From positions 7,254,001-7,318,000 of the forward strand of contig CAVNZM010000002.1 in the NCBI GenBank assembly GCA_963693365.1: a stretch of 64,000 bases of DNA, in the 5' to 3' direction. Every line of letters begins with the position of its first letter. Positions within the stretch are counted from its first letter, which is position 1. Both the position numbers and the translations under genes were made by a program. This stretch comes from Amoebidium appalachense (lineage: Eukaryota; Ichthyosporea). This document shows, one piece after another, positions 37,383-51,470 of the stretch. The notes under the pieces were generated by a model. The model made no database searches and was not told the origin of the DNA. It worked only from the letters and a program-made list of their open reading frames with translations.

Positions 37383-37831
37383 AAGATGTATACATAAAAC
37401 CTTACAAATTCTTTTGACTATTCTTTTGACCAGAAAAAGCTATTTAAGTGGCCCAATATCATGCAGTAATCTGCCTGGACATTCACATGTGTTGTTTTGG
37501 CTCGATGGCTGTTCGTGACATCGCTGATATATGCTTACTGTTATATATGTATAGCAGGACTAGCCATAGCTAGAAACAAATCGGAAATTTTCAATAAACC
37601 CAGGGTTTAGCTTTAACTTTAAGGAAGATTTCTACTGTTCTAAAACCGTTACACAATGCTGTCAGAGTACACGACGGCCAGAATCAGATGTATGTGAGCG
37701 GCGAAAGTGCGTATCTAGCCAATTATGATGGGGCTTCGCACTTCACGAGATATAATTCATCGTGCCCACCTCACAAAGTTGGCCAACCAAACTCGGTGCA
37801 AAGTTTACTGAACAATTCACAATAATAATTT

Positions 37832-38656
37832 CAGGCCCGACCATAACCCCGTTTTTACGGTAAAAAATACCCTAAACTTTTTGAAAATACCATCAAATTT
37901 TCAGTTTATGGTAAGCCTCCGCAAGTTTCATGACTTCGATCTCTTAATCACGTCAGCCCCGATATCGATTCTTCACCATGGCAGGTACATAAGGCTTTCG
38001 TTCTTCCTTTTTGTGGGACTTCACTTTTACTTCGATCTCTTAGCTGTCACGTCAACTTTTTCCTCCCCATTCTTCACCATGGCAGGTATATAAAGCCTTT
38101 CGTTTTTTCTTTTTGTGGTTTCTTCAACTGCTTCTGCGCTGCGTGAGTGGAGGGGTAGCTACTGGGTCGTCGAGGAGCTTTCCTTGTGGCTGCCGTGTTT
38201 TCAGCCTTCAGCAGTATGGCAATGACTGGGTTTGCTTGCATGCATTCTGTGGTTGTGTTTTCCTGTGTGTCCTGCCACAACTAGGCCACCTTATCAAAGA
38301 GTTAGAGGCAGCTTCTGTGGGTTTTCTAGGGGACGGGCCCGTGGGGATTGTTTTCTCGCTCGGATTTGGTCTGCATTGCTCTTTAAATTTAAAGGGCTGA
38401 CTTGCTTACAGCTGTGCCCTGGTAGGTTTTGAGGGGGGCCTGTTGGAGGGCAGCAGTAATGATGTCTTCTTGCGGAGTGTGGCCTGGTCATCATCGCTGC
38501 ATATGACTAGTTGGAGCAAACTAGTTTCACGCATACACGTGCGCTTGTACCTTTGCCCGCTGGTGTCCTTTGGTCACTTGTTGTTTTATTTTTTATTTCA
38601 TCGCTGTGGCTCTTTCGAAGTCGGTTATTCAGTGGGTGGTCATGTAGCCTGTGGCT
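37832..38656 (+). repeat. Dispersed mosaic repeat, copy 2
   Basis: Block A (37832-37931) matches 8453-8589 but lacks an internal stretch of nearly 40 bases. Block B (38127-38656) matches 8953-9463. Between them lies a tandem pair of about 100 bases each (about 37924 and 38030), both containing TTCTTCACCATGGCAGGTA, which copy 1 lacks. Confidence 0.7.
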
Positions 38657-39371
38657 CTCACACGTACTCATGACGGTATGCACGTGCTGCGATGAACTTT
38701 ACGTTCGCTGCAGGCGGGTACACAGCGCCGCACACGTACGGTTTTATCGTCACCTAACCAATCGAATCGTCTAGACTCGGTCCACCATGATATGCAACCA
38801 ATCAGTTCGGAAAAACGTGTGCCAGCATGTTTTGCCTTTCGATTCCCGCGCGTGCGTTTTAACCCCACCTTGAGGCAATTTTAATTAAAAAAATTAAACA
38901 GCCATTCATCGAAAAGGCATGAAGCGAAGCAAATTTGAATTTTTGCATGATTTTGATGCAATCCCTGACAAGGCATTGATAACGTCATGCATAACGTCAT
39001 TCATTCCCGCTCGAATTCAAACCTCTGTACGGCCGTTCAGTACGGGTACCGGACGACTCCGTGTCTTATGTCTGTCTGTTTGCTCCACCGTCACAAACCG
39101 TTGGTCGCAACCTATTATTAATACTCTCGGTTGCAGCTGCTTACTATGTGCCTGTGTCTGTAACCTGTTTCTAACCCCGTCAACCTTACGTACTGTGTGT
39201 CATCTTTTTGATCGTTTCATCGTTTTGTGGCCTTTCAGGATTAAGGGCTATGGTTTAACTGCACCAGCGATTATGCGATCTCCCCTGTATTATCATATAT
39301 TAACCAGAGACCAATAGGTGAGCAGCTTTGAACATCAGTCAATCGCCGGACAGCATGATGCAGTCATCGTT

Positions 39372-39634
39372 ATTGGCTCCGATTTTTCCTTACACTCTCG
39401 CGACCGCGTGCATGCTTTCTGTCGCGGCGCCTCGACGGTTCGATAGAGTCCAGTGTTCGCTGAATGTGTAAGGAAAAATAAGGAGCCATCTCAGTAGGCG
39501 ATTTCTCCTTACACTCTCGCGACCGCGTGCATGCTCTCTGTCGCGGCACCTCGACGGTTCGATAGAGTCCAGTGTTCGCTGAATGTGTAAGGAAAAATAA
39601 GGAGCCATCTCAGTACGCGATTTTTCCTTACACT
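39372..39634. repeat. 119-bp tandem array, left part
   Basis: Two full units and the start of a third, with a period of 119. Each unit holds a segment with inverted ends: ATTTTTCCTTACAC at 39382-39395 and its exact reverse complement at 39466-39479. In the first unit the inverted match extends outward to about 24 bases with one gap (39372 and 39489). Confidence 0.85.
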
Positions 39635-40175
39635 GGTTCGATTCGTGTGAAAAGCCAGATTGCCAGATTGCCAGAATGCCAGAATTTTGATGGCATTCCA
39701 GAAAGGCTAGATTTCGGTCCGGTTCTTGTAGAGCTAAAATCTAGCTTTTTGGGTCAAGAAGGCACTTGCCATTTTGCGCGGTAATAGAATATCTTGGCTT
39801 ATCTTAATGAACAATAATAGTTTTGAAATATTATTTAAATAATTTTTATTTTGTTAAATGGGCATTTATTACCAAGTTTTATGCATTTTTGAAAAGCTAT
39901 ACTAATAAGGCAAAACGCCTAGGATTGGATACGAACTTTATATGGTGCTGGCGTGGCCAATCGTAAGGCGCAGGGTCAATCTGGCAATCTGGAAGGGGGG
40001 TGGGGGGGGGGGGTCGCCAGATTCTGGAATCTGGAAGAGGGGTCAAATTGAATCTGGCCTTAAAAGTTTGTTTAAATTTTACGTTCCGATTCGATTGATC
40101 GACGAATAACCATTTTTGGCGAGGCGGTTTTTAATCTGGCAATCTGGCAATCTGGCTTTTGACACGAATCGAACC
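39635..40175. mobile_element. 541-bp TIR element (MITE-like) inside the array
   Basis: The ends are inverted repeats of about 40 bases beginning GGTTCGATTCGTGT, with one mismatch near base 15. Subterminal direct copies of CCAGATTG and CCAGAATG follow. The element splits a 119-bp unit. The sequence ACT is present on both sides (39632-39634 and 40176-40178) and only once in uninterrupted units, which gives a 3-bp target duplication. There is no transposase frame. The TIR and 3-bp duplication would suit a non-autonomous PIF/Harbinger-type or CACTA-type element; the superfamily is not settled. Confidence 0.85.
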
Positions 40176-40460
40176 ACTCTCGCGACCGCGTGCATGCTTT
40201 CTGTCGCGGCGCCTCGACGGTTCGATAGAGTCCAGTGTTCGCTGAATGTGTAAGGAAAAATAAGGAGCCATCTCAGTAGGCGATTTTTCCTTACACTCTC
40301 GCGACCGCGTGCATGCTTTCTGTCGCGGCGCCTCGACGGTTCGATAGAGTCCAGTGTTCGCTGAATGTGTAAGGAAAAATAAGGAGCCATCTGGTAGGCG
40401 ATTTTTCCTTACACTCTCGCGACCGCGTGCATGCTTTCTGTCGCGGCGGCCTCGACGGAG
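40176..40460. repeat. 119-bp tandem array, right part
   Basis: The array resumes after the inserted element for one nearly complete unit, one full unit and a truncated one. It ends at CTCGACGG next to a G-run. Confidence 0.85.
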
Positions 40461-40474
40461 GGACGACGTTTTGG

Positions 40475-40613
40475 GGGGGGGGGGGGGTTGGTGTTAAGAG
40501 AGCAACAGAGAGGGAGCCGCAGAGACACACGAGTGAGGATGTCGGAATGGGAAGGGGGTTTTCTCAATCGGTAAAGAAGGCAGGGTGTGTGTGTATGTGT
40601 GTGTGTGCCTGGT

Positions 40614-40677
<64 letters not shown>

Positions 40678-40814
40678 CGTGTGCGCGCGTGCAAGCATAT
40701 GTATGCGCATGCATATGTGATCGTGTGTGTATCTGTTTATGTGTGTGTATTTTTTGTGTTTCTGTCTCTCTCTCTCTCTCCCTCTCTCTCTCTCTCTCTT
40801 TGTCTGTGTGTGTG

Positions 40815-40871
<57 letters not shown>

Positions 40872-40932
40872 TTTGTGCGTTTGTCTCAGGGTGTGTGTGT
40901 GTGTGTATGTGTGTGTGTGGCGGTGGTGGGGT

Positions 40933-40966
<34 letters not shown>

Positions 40967-41221
40967 CTTGAGCTGTTAGCTTTGCGTGTATCTGATTGAT
41001 TTTGTCTTTCCATTCCTTTTGCCCCATTCCCCCCTTTTTTTCTTCTTCGTTTTTTTTTTTTCTTTTTTCTTTTTTCCCCTTTGAACGGGGGAATAGGGAG
41101 GCTAACCTTTACCCGCTTTTTTTACAATGACGTATTCGGCACCTTCCCTTTTGGCATATTTCCAATGAACCATTTATTATTGAAATGCGAGAGGCAGAGG
41201 GGAGGGTTTTTTTTTTGTTTT

Positions 41222-41252
<31 letters not shown>

Positions 41253-41382
41253 GAGGGGGAGCTCCGGGGGGAAGGATGCGGGGGAGAAGGGGAGGCGGGA
41301 AGAAGGAGGGTAGTCTAAAACCATTGTGCTTCCTCTCAGCAAACTTTTGAGATAAGGAGGGGTTGAGGGGTATCAGGAAAAA

Positions 41383-41414
<32 letters not shown>

Positions 41415-41460
41415 TGGGGGGCAGTGGGTCACGGAGTGGGGGACCAAAAAATCCGACTTG
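40475..41460. repeat. G, GT, CT and T simple-sequence block
   Basis: GT and CT arrays lie at 40585-40920 and a G-run at about 40931-40963. Pyrimidine-rich sequence and further G-runs lie near 41231 and 41386. No gene. Confidence 0.93.
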
Positions 41461-41904
41461 GCAAGCATACCTACACAGGCAAGCCAAACATGCATGTTGG
41501 TAGCCTATGATCATATATGATCCGTCAAAAGCAGTGTTTTTTCAACCCAAGCAGTACCTCAATATTAGAGGTTACCCCCCCCCCCCCCTCGCCCGGGGGG
41601 CCCCAGGCTCCGAGTTCCTTTATGTCAATGAACTGTTAAAAAAAACAACAACATTGACCTGAAGCCAGGAGAACAATTTTTGTGAAGGAGGGTGGTTGGT
41701 CAGGGTGATTGTAGCTTAGATTTTGGTTGCAAAATGGTGTGACATTCAGACTGGACTTGCACGACTTGGACAACATCTCTGGTAGGCACCTAGTCCAATC
41801 TTAACCGTCCGTTTTATGATATAGGTCTATTATGCCTCATGTCAACGTCAAAATTAACCCCATACCGGCTCACCTCCCCCCCTCGCCCTTCCCTCCTCCC
41901 CCCC

Positions 41905-41942
<38 letters not shown>

Positions 41943-43435
41943 TCCTCCCCCCGCCCGCGGACCCTCCAGCTCTGACGCCAGCCCCCTCATGCCCTTGGAA
42001 GGAGTAGGCGGAATTTATGGTTGCATAAAGTTTGGCTGTTACTGTAGCCACTACATAAAAATGCTCTTTTTTCGAGATTCCCCTCAGCCCATAAGGACAA
42101 ACAGAAATACACCGAGTCTTCATACTATGAGGTACGCAAGGCTCTGTCCAGCACTTCGGAGCTACGTTCTTCCGAAGTCCCTGGCACTTAATATCAAAAT
42201 GCAAGCCCTATGACCCCCCCCCCCCCCCCCTTCCCTTCCCTCCCCTCCTTATATGTCCACCCATACACTCCAATTCCCACACCCTGGCCTCGCATATGGT
42301 ACCGTGATACCCTGGGCTAATCTCACTCTAGTTAGGTATATCAATGCACATTTTGAGATCTGTATATCTCATGTTATATCCAATCAAGATTGGCACCAAT
42401 CTTACTCGACGAGGGTATACGTAGCCTACTACTACCTAAGGGATAGGAATGGGGAAATGAGGTTAAAATTGTGAAACAGGACTCACGTGGAGAGGGGAAG
42501 GCAAATAGAAATCGACGTTCGGGCCCCCCCCCGGGGGGAAGGGGGGGTGGTCGTGGTTATGGGTGCCGCTGTCCGGGGGGTGGGGGGAGGGGGGGAGGGG
42601 GGTAGTGGATGTTGGGGAGGATCTTGAGGTGTTTTTTTTGGGAGGGAGGGGGGGAAGGGGGGGGGGGGGGGGGGAAGGGGGGGGGGGGGGGGGGGGGGGG
42701 GGAGGAGGCGGGGATCGGGGGAAGGGGGGGGGAGGGGAGGGGGAGGCGGGGATGGGGGAACGGGGTGCCCAACCCTACTCTAGTCTATATTTATAACTCT
42801 GACATTCAAAAGCTGCAATATATGGGTAAAAATACGGTGGGATAATCCTGAGCGGTTTTACTACGGAGGAGGTTTACTGCACTGAAGGACAGGGATATCT
42901 GTGTGGAAAATTAAAATCTAATATCGAATAATGTAAATGGTACCTAGGAGATGTGGCTCAATTAGCTGCAGCTGCAGATGGTTATGTGGAGTCGGGGGTA
43001 GATAGGTGAAGATTCCACTGACTAATAATATTAGTCATCTAGTAGCAGTGGCAATAAACATGTATACCCCCCCCCCCCCCCCCCCCCTTCCTCCCAATAT
43101 AGTATATGATAAATAAATAAAAAATAAAAAATACGCATATGTGCACAGCGGCACATTCTCGCGCACGAACCACTCGAACATACATTCGTTTTACTAGTAG
43201 AAAGCTGAAGTAGGTTTGTTTATAGCAAACAAGGGTGCTCGGACATATGTGCGTGGCTGGGGCCACAGGAGAACACACCGTGGCACACACAATGGTACGT
43301 GTGCGTCCGTGCGCACGGACATCCACACACGAAGACACACTGTCATACAGACTCACACAACCCCCAGCCTCCTTTCCTTTATAATAAGGGGACAGGGAAA
43401 CGGACTCGAACATGAGAGGTGGTGGTGGTGGTGGT

Positions 43436-43467
<32 letters not shown>

Positions 43468-43520
43468 CGTGGGGGGAGGCAGGCGAAGGTAAGTAGAACT
43501 TGACGCAGAATCAGCGACGC
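41461..43520. other. No gene seen; scattered C- and G-runs
   Basis: C-runs lie at about 41907-41939, 42215 and 43069. G-rich sequence lies at 42570-42760 and a G-run at about 43437-43467. The unique parts at 41640-41870 and 42780-43060 have no convincing frame. Confidence 0.5.
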
Positions 43521-43524
43521 TCCG

Positions 43525-43650
43525 AGCAGAATTATTCTGCAAAAAGCAGAATTATTCGCAAAAAACAGTATTAATCTGCAAGCAGAATTATAGTTCAAAA
43601 ATTGAATAATTCTGCTTTGAACAAAAGAATGATTCTGCAAAACCAGCATT
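43525..43650. repeat. GCAGAAT inverted-repeat cluster
   Basis: The odd palindrome GCAGAATTATTCTGC and its half-sites recur about seven times in 125 bases, in both orientations, with A-rich spacers. One further half-site lies at about 43869. Confidence 0.65.
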
Positions 43651-44840
43651 TTTATTATTTTTTGTTTTATCACGTTTTGTTCCCGGAGGACCTTTGAAGG
43701 CCCTCGAGAGAACTACCGCCTACCGTGCACACAGCACCGACAGTACAGACGGTTAGGGAGCCATCTATCTGCTCTGCTAAGCTAACCCATCCTTCACAAA
43801 CCTAACTATTAGTACACACTTTGCCCAGGGTTACTACCCCAGCCACGCCGGCAGGATTGCGAAACCAGAACGATTCTGCAAAAACAGCCAGGCTATGCAA
43901 AATCCTAGTAGAAGCCTACTGTACATCCCTTTGAACTCAGGTGTGTGCCTGTGCCGTGCACACAACACGGACAAAGACACGTGTAAATGCCTCGTTAGTT
44001 TTTTCACGGTGATCAACGTGCCTCGGAAGGGGTAGCGAGAGAGAGAAAGAGGGAGAGAGGAAGAGAGGGAGGGGGATGGAACTGCTTCAATACAAACGAT
44101 ATATGATTCATCATGCATGATCATGCGCATGCACCTGCATGCGGGCATGTCTGCATGCCCTGGTGATATTATCGTTTTTTGAGCAGTTCCATACCAGTAA
44201 ACACACTGTCTTACTCTGGGTGAATGAAGGTGAAAGCACATACAGTAGCAGAACATGCACTACAAAAAAAACCACGTGGTGACGTGGCACCAGGTCCCAC
44301 AATGGACAGATGGATGGGCTGTGGCCCGGCTTTGTCACAATTTTGGAATGCTGATGGTGCTTGTTTACATTCCTTGGAGATGGACATTGGACAATTCAAG
44401 GACGTGAGCCGATGACATACGGCTTGCAGCAAGCGTTCATCTTTGATATCATGCCTGTGGCCTTCGAAAACGCATAGTAAGAAAAATAGAATAAGAATAA
44501 GAATAAAGCTCTCTCTGATAGAGTATTCTCATGTGTTCATGGGGAGATTACAAGGCCAGTGCCACACAACGGCCTCATGATCACGGTTTGATAACCCAGG
44601 AATGTTATGATGAACATTCCAGAGATGACAAAAAGCACATGACATCGATAGAACGAGAGCTTGAATGGTCAGCACACGAAAGAGGAGTAGAAATTTTAGT
44701 AGCAAATAGAAATTAAAGCAGCAGAAAACAAATGAGGAAGGGAATGGCGGCTGGACACTGTTCAAAGCAGGCCAGCTAGCTGGCGAGGTAAGCAGGCGAA
44801 CATCGCACCGTCGCACACAAACAAAAGCATTACGGAGCAT
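43651..44840. other. No gene seen
   Basis: Unique sequence with a short GA-rich stretch at 44038-44075. A 61-codon plus frame at 44531 is possible but unsupported. Confidence 0.4.
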
Positions 44841-44841
44841 C

Positions 44842-44940
44842 TGATTGGTGGATCTGGTGCGTTTGTAACGATTGGATTATTGTGTATACTTTATTGCCGT
44901 TTATGATTGGATGCATGGTCTAGCCAACAAGTATATAATA
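44842..44940 (+). promoter_or_regulatory. Promoter of the membrane-protein gene
   Basis: Three inverted CCAAT boxes (ATTGG at about 44844, 44871 and 44906) precede TATATAATA at 44932-44940. Transcription should start near 44965. That places the in-frame ATG at 44954 upstream of the start site and supports ATG 45026 as the true start. Confidence 0.65.
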
Positions 44941-45025
44941 AGCACCCGCTCACTTGAAAAAGACATCGCAGCCGATTGACTCTCTTGTTCTTTGTGTACC
45001 GGCAGCAATCGACTACCCAGCCATC

Positions 45026-47281
<2,256 letters not shown>

Positions 47282-47489
47282 CTTCTTGTCCGTTCCAGTA
47301 AGGCTAACTAGTTAATTAATGATTAGGATATGTACGTGTGTGCCATGCATTCAATTCAACGTAAATAGGGACATTGCATTCCATGCGGCACCATATGCCC
47401 AGGGCTCTATTACTTCTGCTCTTGTGTATACACTGGCCCGCAGGACTATCTAAGCTTGTATCGGAAAGACGAGATAAGAAGTGATTATG

Positions 47490-48124
47490 CAGGCAACGAG
47501 TACCGCCGCAACTCCCCTCCCAAACCGCCGGCTAAGGGGAACACCCAAGCAAACGGTAACATCAACATCCCACCCAAATACGAGAGGGTGTATTTCAAAG
47601 TCAAGCACGGCAGACGCCCACACAGGGCCATGTGGTCCATCTTCAAGGCTCTCGGCTTCCGGTGCTCTCGCATCCTTTGTCTGTCCTTCATTGGATACGA
47701 TGTGCTGGAAGTAGCAGTACGGGGCGACTATAACCGTGCGTTCATCCGTGACGCGACAAAGGGGTGTGGAAGCTTCTTCACCCACCTCCCAAGCTACGAC
47801 CCATGCGCGCCGGAAAACATTCAGAAAGCAGACAAAGAACGTAAAGTGTCTGCTAAGAATGCGTGCGCCACACGTTGTCGTGTACGCATCAGCAAGGCAA
47901 AAGAGTTCCTCGCAAAGTTGGAAAACGATGCTACGAGCGTGATAGACACGGACACGAAGGAACCAATGTTTTCTGGTGAGAAACTGCTCGAGCGCAAACG
48001 CCGATGCGAGATGGAAATCGAGCTCTTCTGCGAACTGTTCGCGCTGGCGGAAGGTCGTGCATACGACCCCGTAAGCGACAAGTGGGAACCAACCCCACAG
48101 GTGTCGGACCAAACCGATGCCTAA
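47490..48124 (+). pseudogene. LINE ORF1, C-terminal part
   Basis: Encodes the last 210 or so residues of ORF1, from AGNEYRRNSPPK to SDQTDA, without any change from copy 1. The N-terminal region and coiled coil are lost. The stop overlaps the ORF2 ATG. Confidence 0.88.
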
Positions 48125-48700
48125 TTTATCCTTCTTCTTCTGGAATGCTCGGACACTGGGCCCCCAAAAGGGCCTCACCCCCGGGACACTCGACGATAAA
48201 ATCAGCTACATACAACAACAGACAAACAACCACACGTTTACAGTGATTTGCGAAACACAGTTTAAAAACCACCACAAATTCAACTCTACATTGGTCGACA
48301 CATCCACACACCCCGGTTACGCGAAAAACCGAGGCATTATTGTACTTGCCGCACCACACGTGAGAGTGAAGTGCAAACCGGTAGCAAAAACGGAATTCTC
48401 GGTTTCTATAGAGTTTCTTTCTAATGTTTTTACTTTTGTATATTACCCACCATCTATGTCGGTTGTCGAATTGACTCACGAGTTGTCACAGTTACCAATG
48501 TCCACTGTTATTTTAGGTGATTTTAACACGCGACTCCACCACACAGACACACTGCAAGTGAGTGTCGGGTACCCATCTAAGCCCCCGGAGCGTGCTATCC
48601 CTTTAGCAAGGTATGTCCAAAGTCACACTTTGCGGTTCCCTCAAATATCCCATGCCCACAACACCGACTGGGGAGTGGCCTTTTGGCCATGGCATGAACC
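48117..48700 (+). pseudogene. LINE ORF2 segment 1: endonuclease
   Basis: From ATG 48117 the frame encodes the AP-type endonuclease: WNARTLGPQ, CETQF, GDFNTRLHH. It differs from copy 1 by a couple of residues. Sequence homology leaves this frame at about 48690-48760, and the final SRSSDHSPI motif of the domain is read in the next segment. The intact enzyme would nick the target DNA for primed reverse transcription. Confidence 0.87.
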
Positions 48701-50170
48701 ATGTCAAAACTCTCTCTCCCTCCTAACCTCTCTAGGTCATCTGACCACTCTCCTATCCTTTTCCTACCTAAGATCTCCCTTGATCTGCTCCCCCCTCCCC
48801 CTCCCACCTTTCGCCTCCGTCTATCCCAGCTTAAGTCACAGTGGGGTAGAGTTGATGTATGTGTATGCTATGCTACGAAACACCCTATATATATGCGCCT
48901 ATTAGAATCTGCACAAGCCAGGCCAGATTCACATCTCGTACTAGATACATGCACTAACTTTATGGTTGATGATTTGATAGATCTCGGTGATTATGCTGGC
49001 GGTGGTAGGAAGGAATATCCCGATGCTCTCTTGTTACCAAACACCACTCCCGCTAGACTAGGTGAACCCCTGTCTCAAAAGGAAAGCTTGCGCCGGCTTG
49101 CTAGTATGAATCGATTTGGCCCCCCTGCTCGTATTATTGGTGATACCACTGGAGACCCCCTCATAGACTCTGATAAGTATTTCTCGGAACTGTTTAAAGA
49201 TAGGACCCCCGCTCAGAAACCTATTGTGTGGCCTGTAGACCCATCTATCCCCATAGAATCGATCCTCCCCTTTTTCAGTCCCGATGCCATATGGTCTGTG
49301 ATATCTAGTTATAGCTCTAGTAAGTCTTGTGGACCTGATGGACTCCCTGCTGGGTTTCTTAAAATCCTTGTTCCCTCCTACCCACAAAAGGAAAGTGATC
49401 GTGCTATTAAACCTGATCTTACTATCATGTTAAGCTCTCTCTTTTCTTGGTGTGTTAAATGTGGACATGTCCCGTCATCTTGGTTAGATACCTTAGTGAT
49501 CCCCATAGTTAAGAAGGACTCTGAGGGCCCCATATCATCCTTTCGCCCCATTACACTAACCCAGGTTGTTCGTAGATTCTTTGAAGCTTGCTTACTTAGG
49601 TTATTTGCACATCACCCTAGGTTTCAATCTATTCTTCACATACACCCATGCCAATCCGCTTTTCGTAAAAACAATTCATGTTATGTTCAAATAATGGCAC
49701 TGCACGATTCTATGCAAGTTGGTGCACAATATGTTGGCTTTATTGATTGGAAAACTGCTTACGATTCTGTCTCCCCTGGTCTCCTATGGGAAAAGCTTGC
49801 TGCACGGGGTGTACCACACTGCATTGGTGTTCTGTTAGAAGCACTCTTGTCTCAAACCTATGGTAGAGCTGTGGTTAATGGGCATCTTTCATATGGTTTT
49901 GCTCGTACTAGAGGTCTCTTGCAGGGTTCATTGCTTAGCCCCTTTTTGTTTAACCTATTTATAGATGATTTGGCTGTCAAGATTTACGCCGAAAACGATG
50001 ACCCTATTAATAACTTTCCGCCTGCACTTCTCTATGCTGATGATCTGTCCCTCCTTGCCCGTACCCCTAGACGCCTGCAAAGATTGTTCGATGTAGTGTC
50101 AGAGTGGTGCAAGGCAAACCTTATGATCCTTAACATAGACAAATGTGGGGTGTTCTTGTACCTGATATAG
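48698..50170 (+). pseudogene. LINE ORF2 segment 2: reverse transcriptase
   Basis: About 490 codons with LINE RT blocks in order: SSKSCGPDGLPAGFLK, SSFRPITLTQVV, FIDWKTAYDSV with the first catalytic Asp, RGLLQGSLLSPFLFN, LLYADDLSLLA with the Asp pair, and LNIDKC. The domain is complete with no internal stop. The frame shifts at the G-run in TGTGGGG near 50150, and the thumb continues in the next segment. Confidence 0.9.
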
Positions 50171-51318
50171 CTAACAATTTACACACATTTACATTATCAT
50201 CTAAACCTGTACCTATAGTTCCAGAATACAAATATCTTGGTGTTCCGGTTGATTCTGTTGGTGTTATGTTTCCCCATATGGTCGAAAAGAGGGTAGAGTT
50301 GGCTCGTAAGCGGTTAGCTTTCTTCTCGGCTAATATTTTTAAAGACACACCCCTCCATCCTTCTATTAGACTTACATTTATTCGCACTTTTGTCTTCCCG
50401 GCATGTGAATATGGTTTACCCCTTCTCGCCGCTTGGATCAAGAAAGAGAGAACTAGAGCGCTTAAACCCTTGGCAAATTTCCTTGAAGCAGAAGTTGCCT
50501 CCTTTCTATCTAACAACTGTTGTAAACCTGGGCCTGTAACGCTCTCGATATATGGTCTGGTCCCAATAGCTGCTAGAGTATCCTATCTCGCGCTGAAATT
50601 CAATAAGCACATAAGCCGCTTAAAGAAGTATTTGCCCTCCCACCCTCTCTTCTCTATCCGACCTGTCCCCTCCTCACCTCTCCCCTCTTTCCTCCCCTCT
50701 CTCTCCCCTTCTCCCCTGGGCACAAATACAAATAAACCCCGCAATAGTGTGTGTGTGACTTTGGACTGCCACTTACTTATTAAACATGTACACAATCACA
50801 AGATAATCACGCAATATAACAAATGGAAAAAGATACCACACGACACTAGACCCGATGAAAGCATACACCTTGAAAAACTAAGCCTTATGTCTCGTTTTAT
50901 ATATACTGACCGCCTCAACCATATTGCCAAATATGGCACTCGCAAGTGTATAACACCTAAATACATATTACCTTCCTGTAGAACTGGTCTTTCTCTAGCT
51001 GATGGTATTATTGATCAATTACCACGCTTTTACTGTACACGTGCTATACAGTGGAGATCTAATAAGTATAAGGTGGCATCATTTGCATGCCCAAACAACA
51101 CACACACACACCAGTTTAACCGGTCATGTATCGCCAAATGTAGTTTGATAGACCACATAATACCGCAACACACACACGTCACATTCACAACAGACACCCA
51201 GAAAGATAGCCTACCTGTAAATTACAACATCCTTGATTCTATACTAAACACGCGTAACTACGACCTGTTTATTAGATGTATTGATTGGCTTGAGAAACAC
51301 ATCACTACAAAATTATAG
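50143..51318 (+). pseudogene. LINE ORF2 segment 3: thumb and C-terminal domain
   Basis: Continues from the RT with EYKYLGVPVDSVG, typical of the post-palm region, and then a 350-residue C-terminal part. I see no clear CCHC knuckle; Cys and His residues at CIAKCSLIDHIIPQHTH could hold a metal. Apart from the two shifts, ORF2 is open throughout. Confidence 0.85.
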
Positions 51319-51322
51319 CGCA

Positions 51323-51397
<75 letters not shown>

Positions 51398-51429
51398 CCA
51401 GCTGATACCGAGTGTCCCGAGGGGAGCCC

Positions 51430-51469
<40 letters not shown>
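51319..51469 (+). other. LINE 3' UTR: CA tract, tail and A36
   Basis: About 70 bases of CA follow the stop. A 33-base tail (51401-51433) comes next, then 36 A. The tail matches the reverse complement of the ORF2 start region at 48166-48206 (see findings). Confidence 0.8.

Positions 51470-51470
<1 letters not shown>

Larger units (their letters stand above)
47488..51469 (+). mobile_element. LINE copy 2, 5'-truncated, with poly(A) tail
   Basis: A plus-strand non-LTR retrotransposon begins inside ORF1, as expected for 5' truncation. It carries all of ORF2 (endonuclease and RT) and ends with a CA tract, a short unique tail and 36 A (51434-51469). The first 1125 bases are nearly identical to LINE copy 1. 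ORF2 is broken by two frameshifts. No clear target-site duplication was found. Young age plus frameshifts could mean sequencing error or very recent inactivation. Confidence 0.9.

Noticed and set aside
39429-39445. GGTTCGA sequences resembling a tRNA B box
   Set aside because: No A box or cloverleaf around them. They belong to the 119-bp unit and to the TIR of the inserted element.
47456-47487. Extension of LINE ORF1 upstream of 47488
   Set aside because: The extra codons are host sequence at the 5' truncation point and do not match copy 1.
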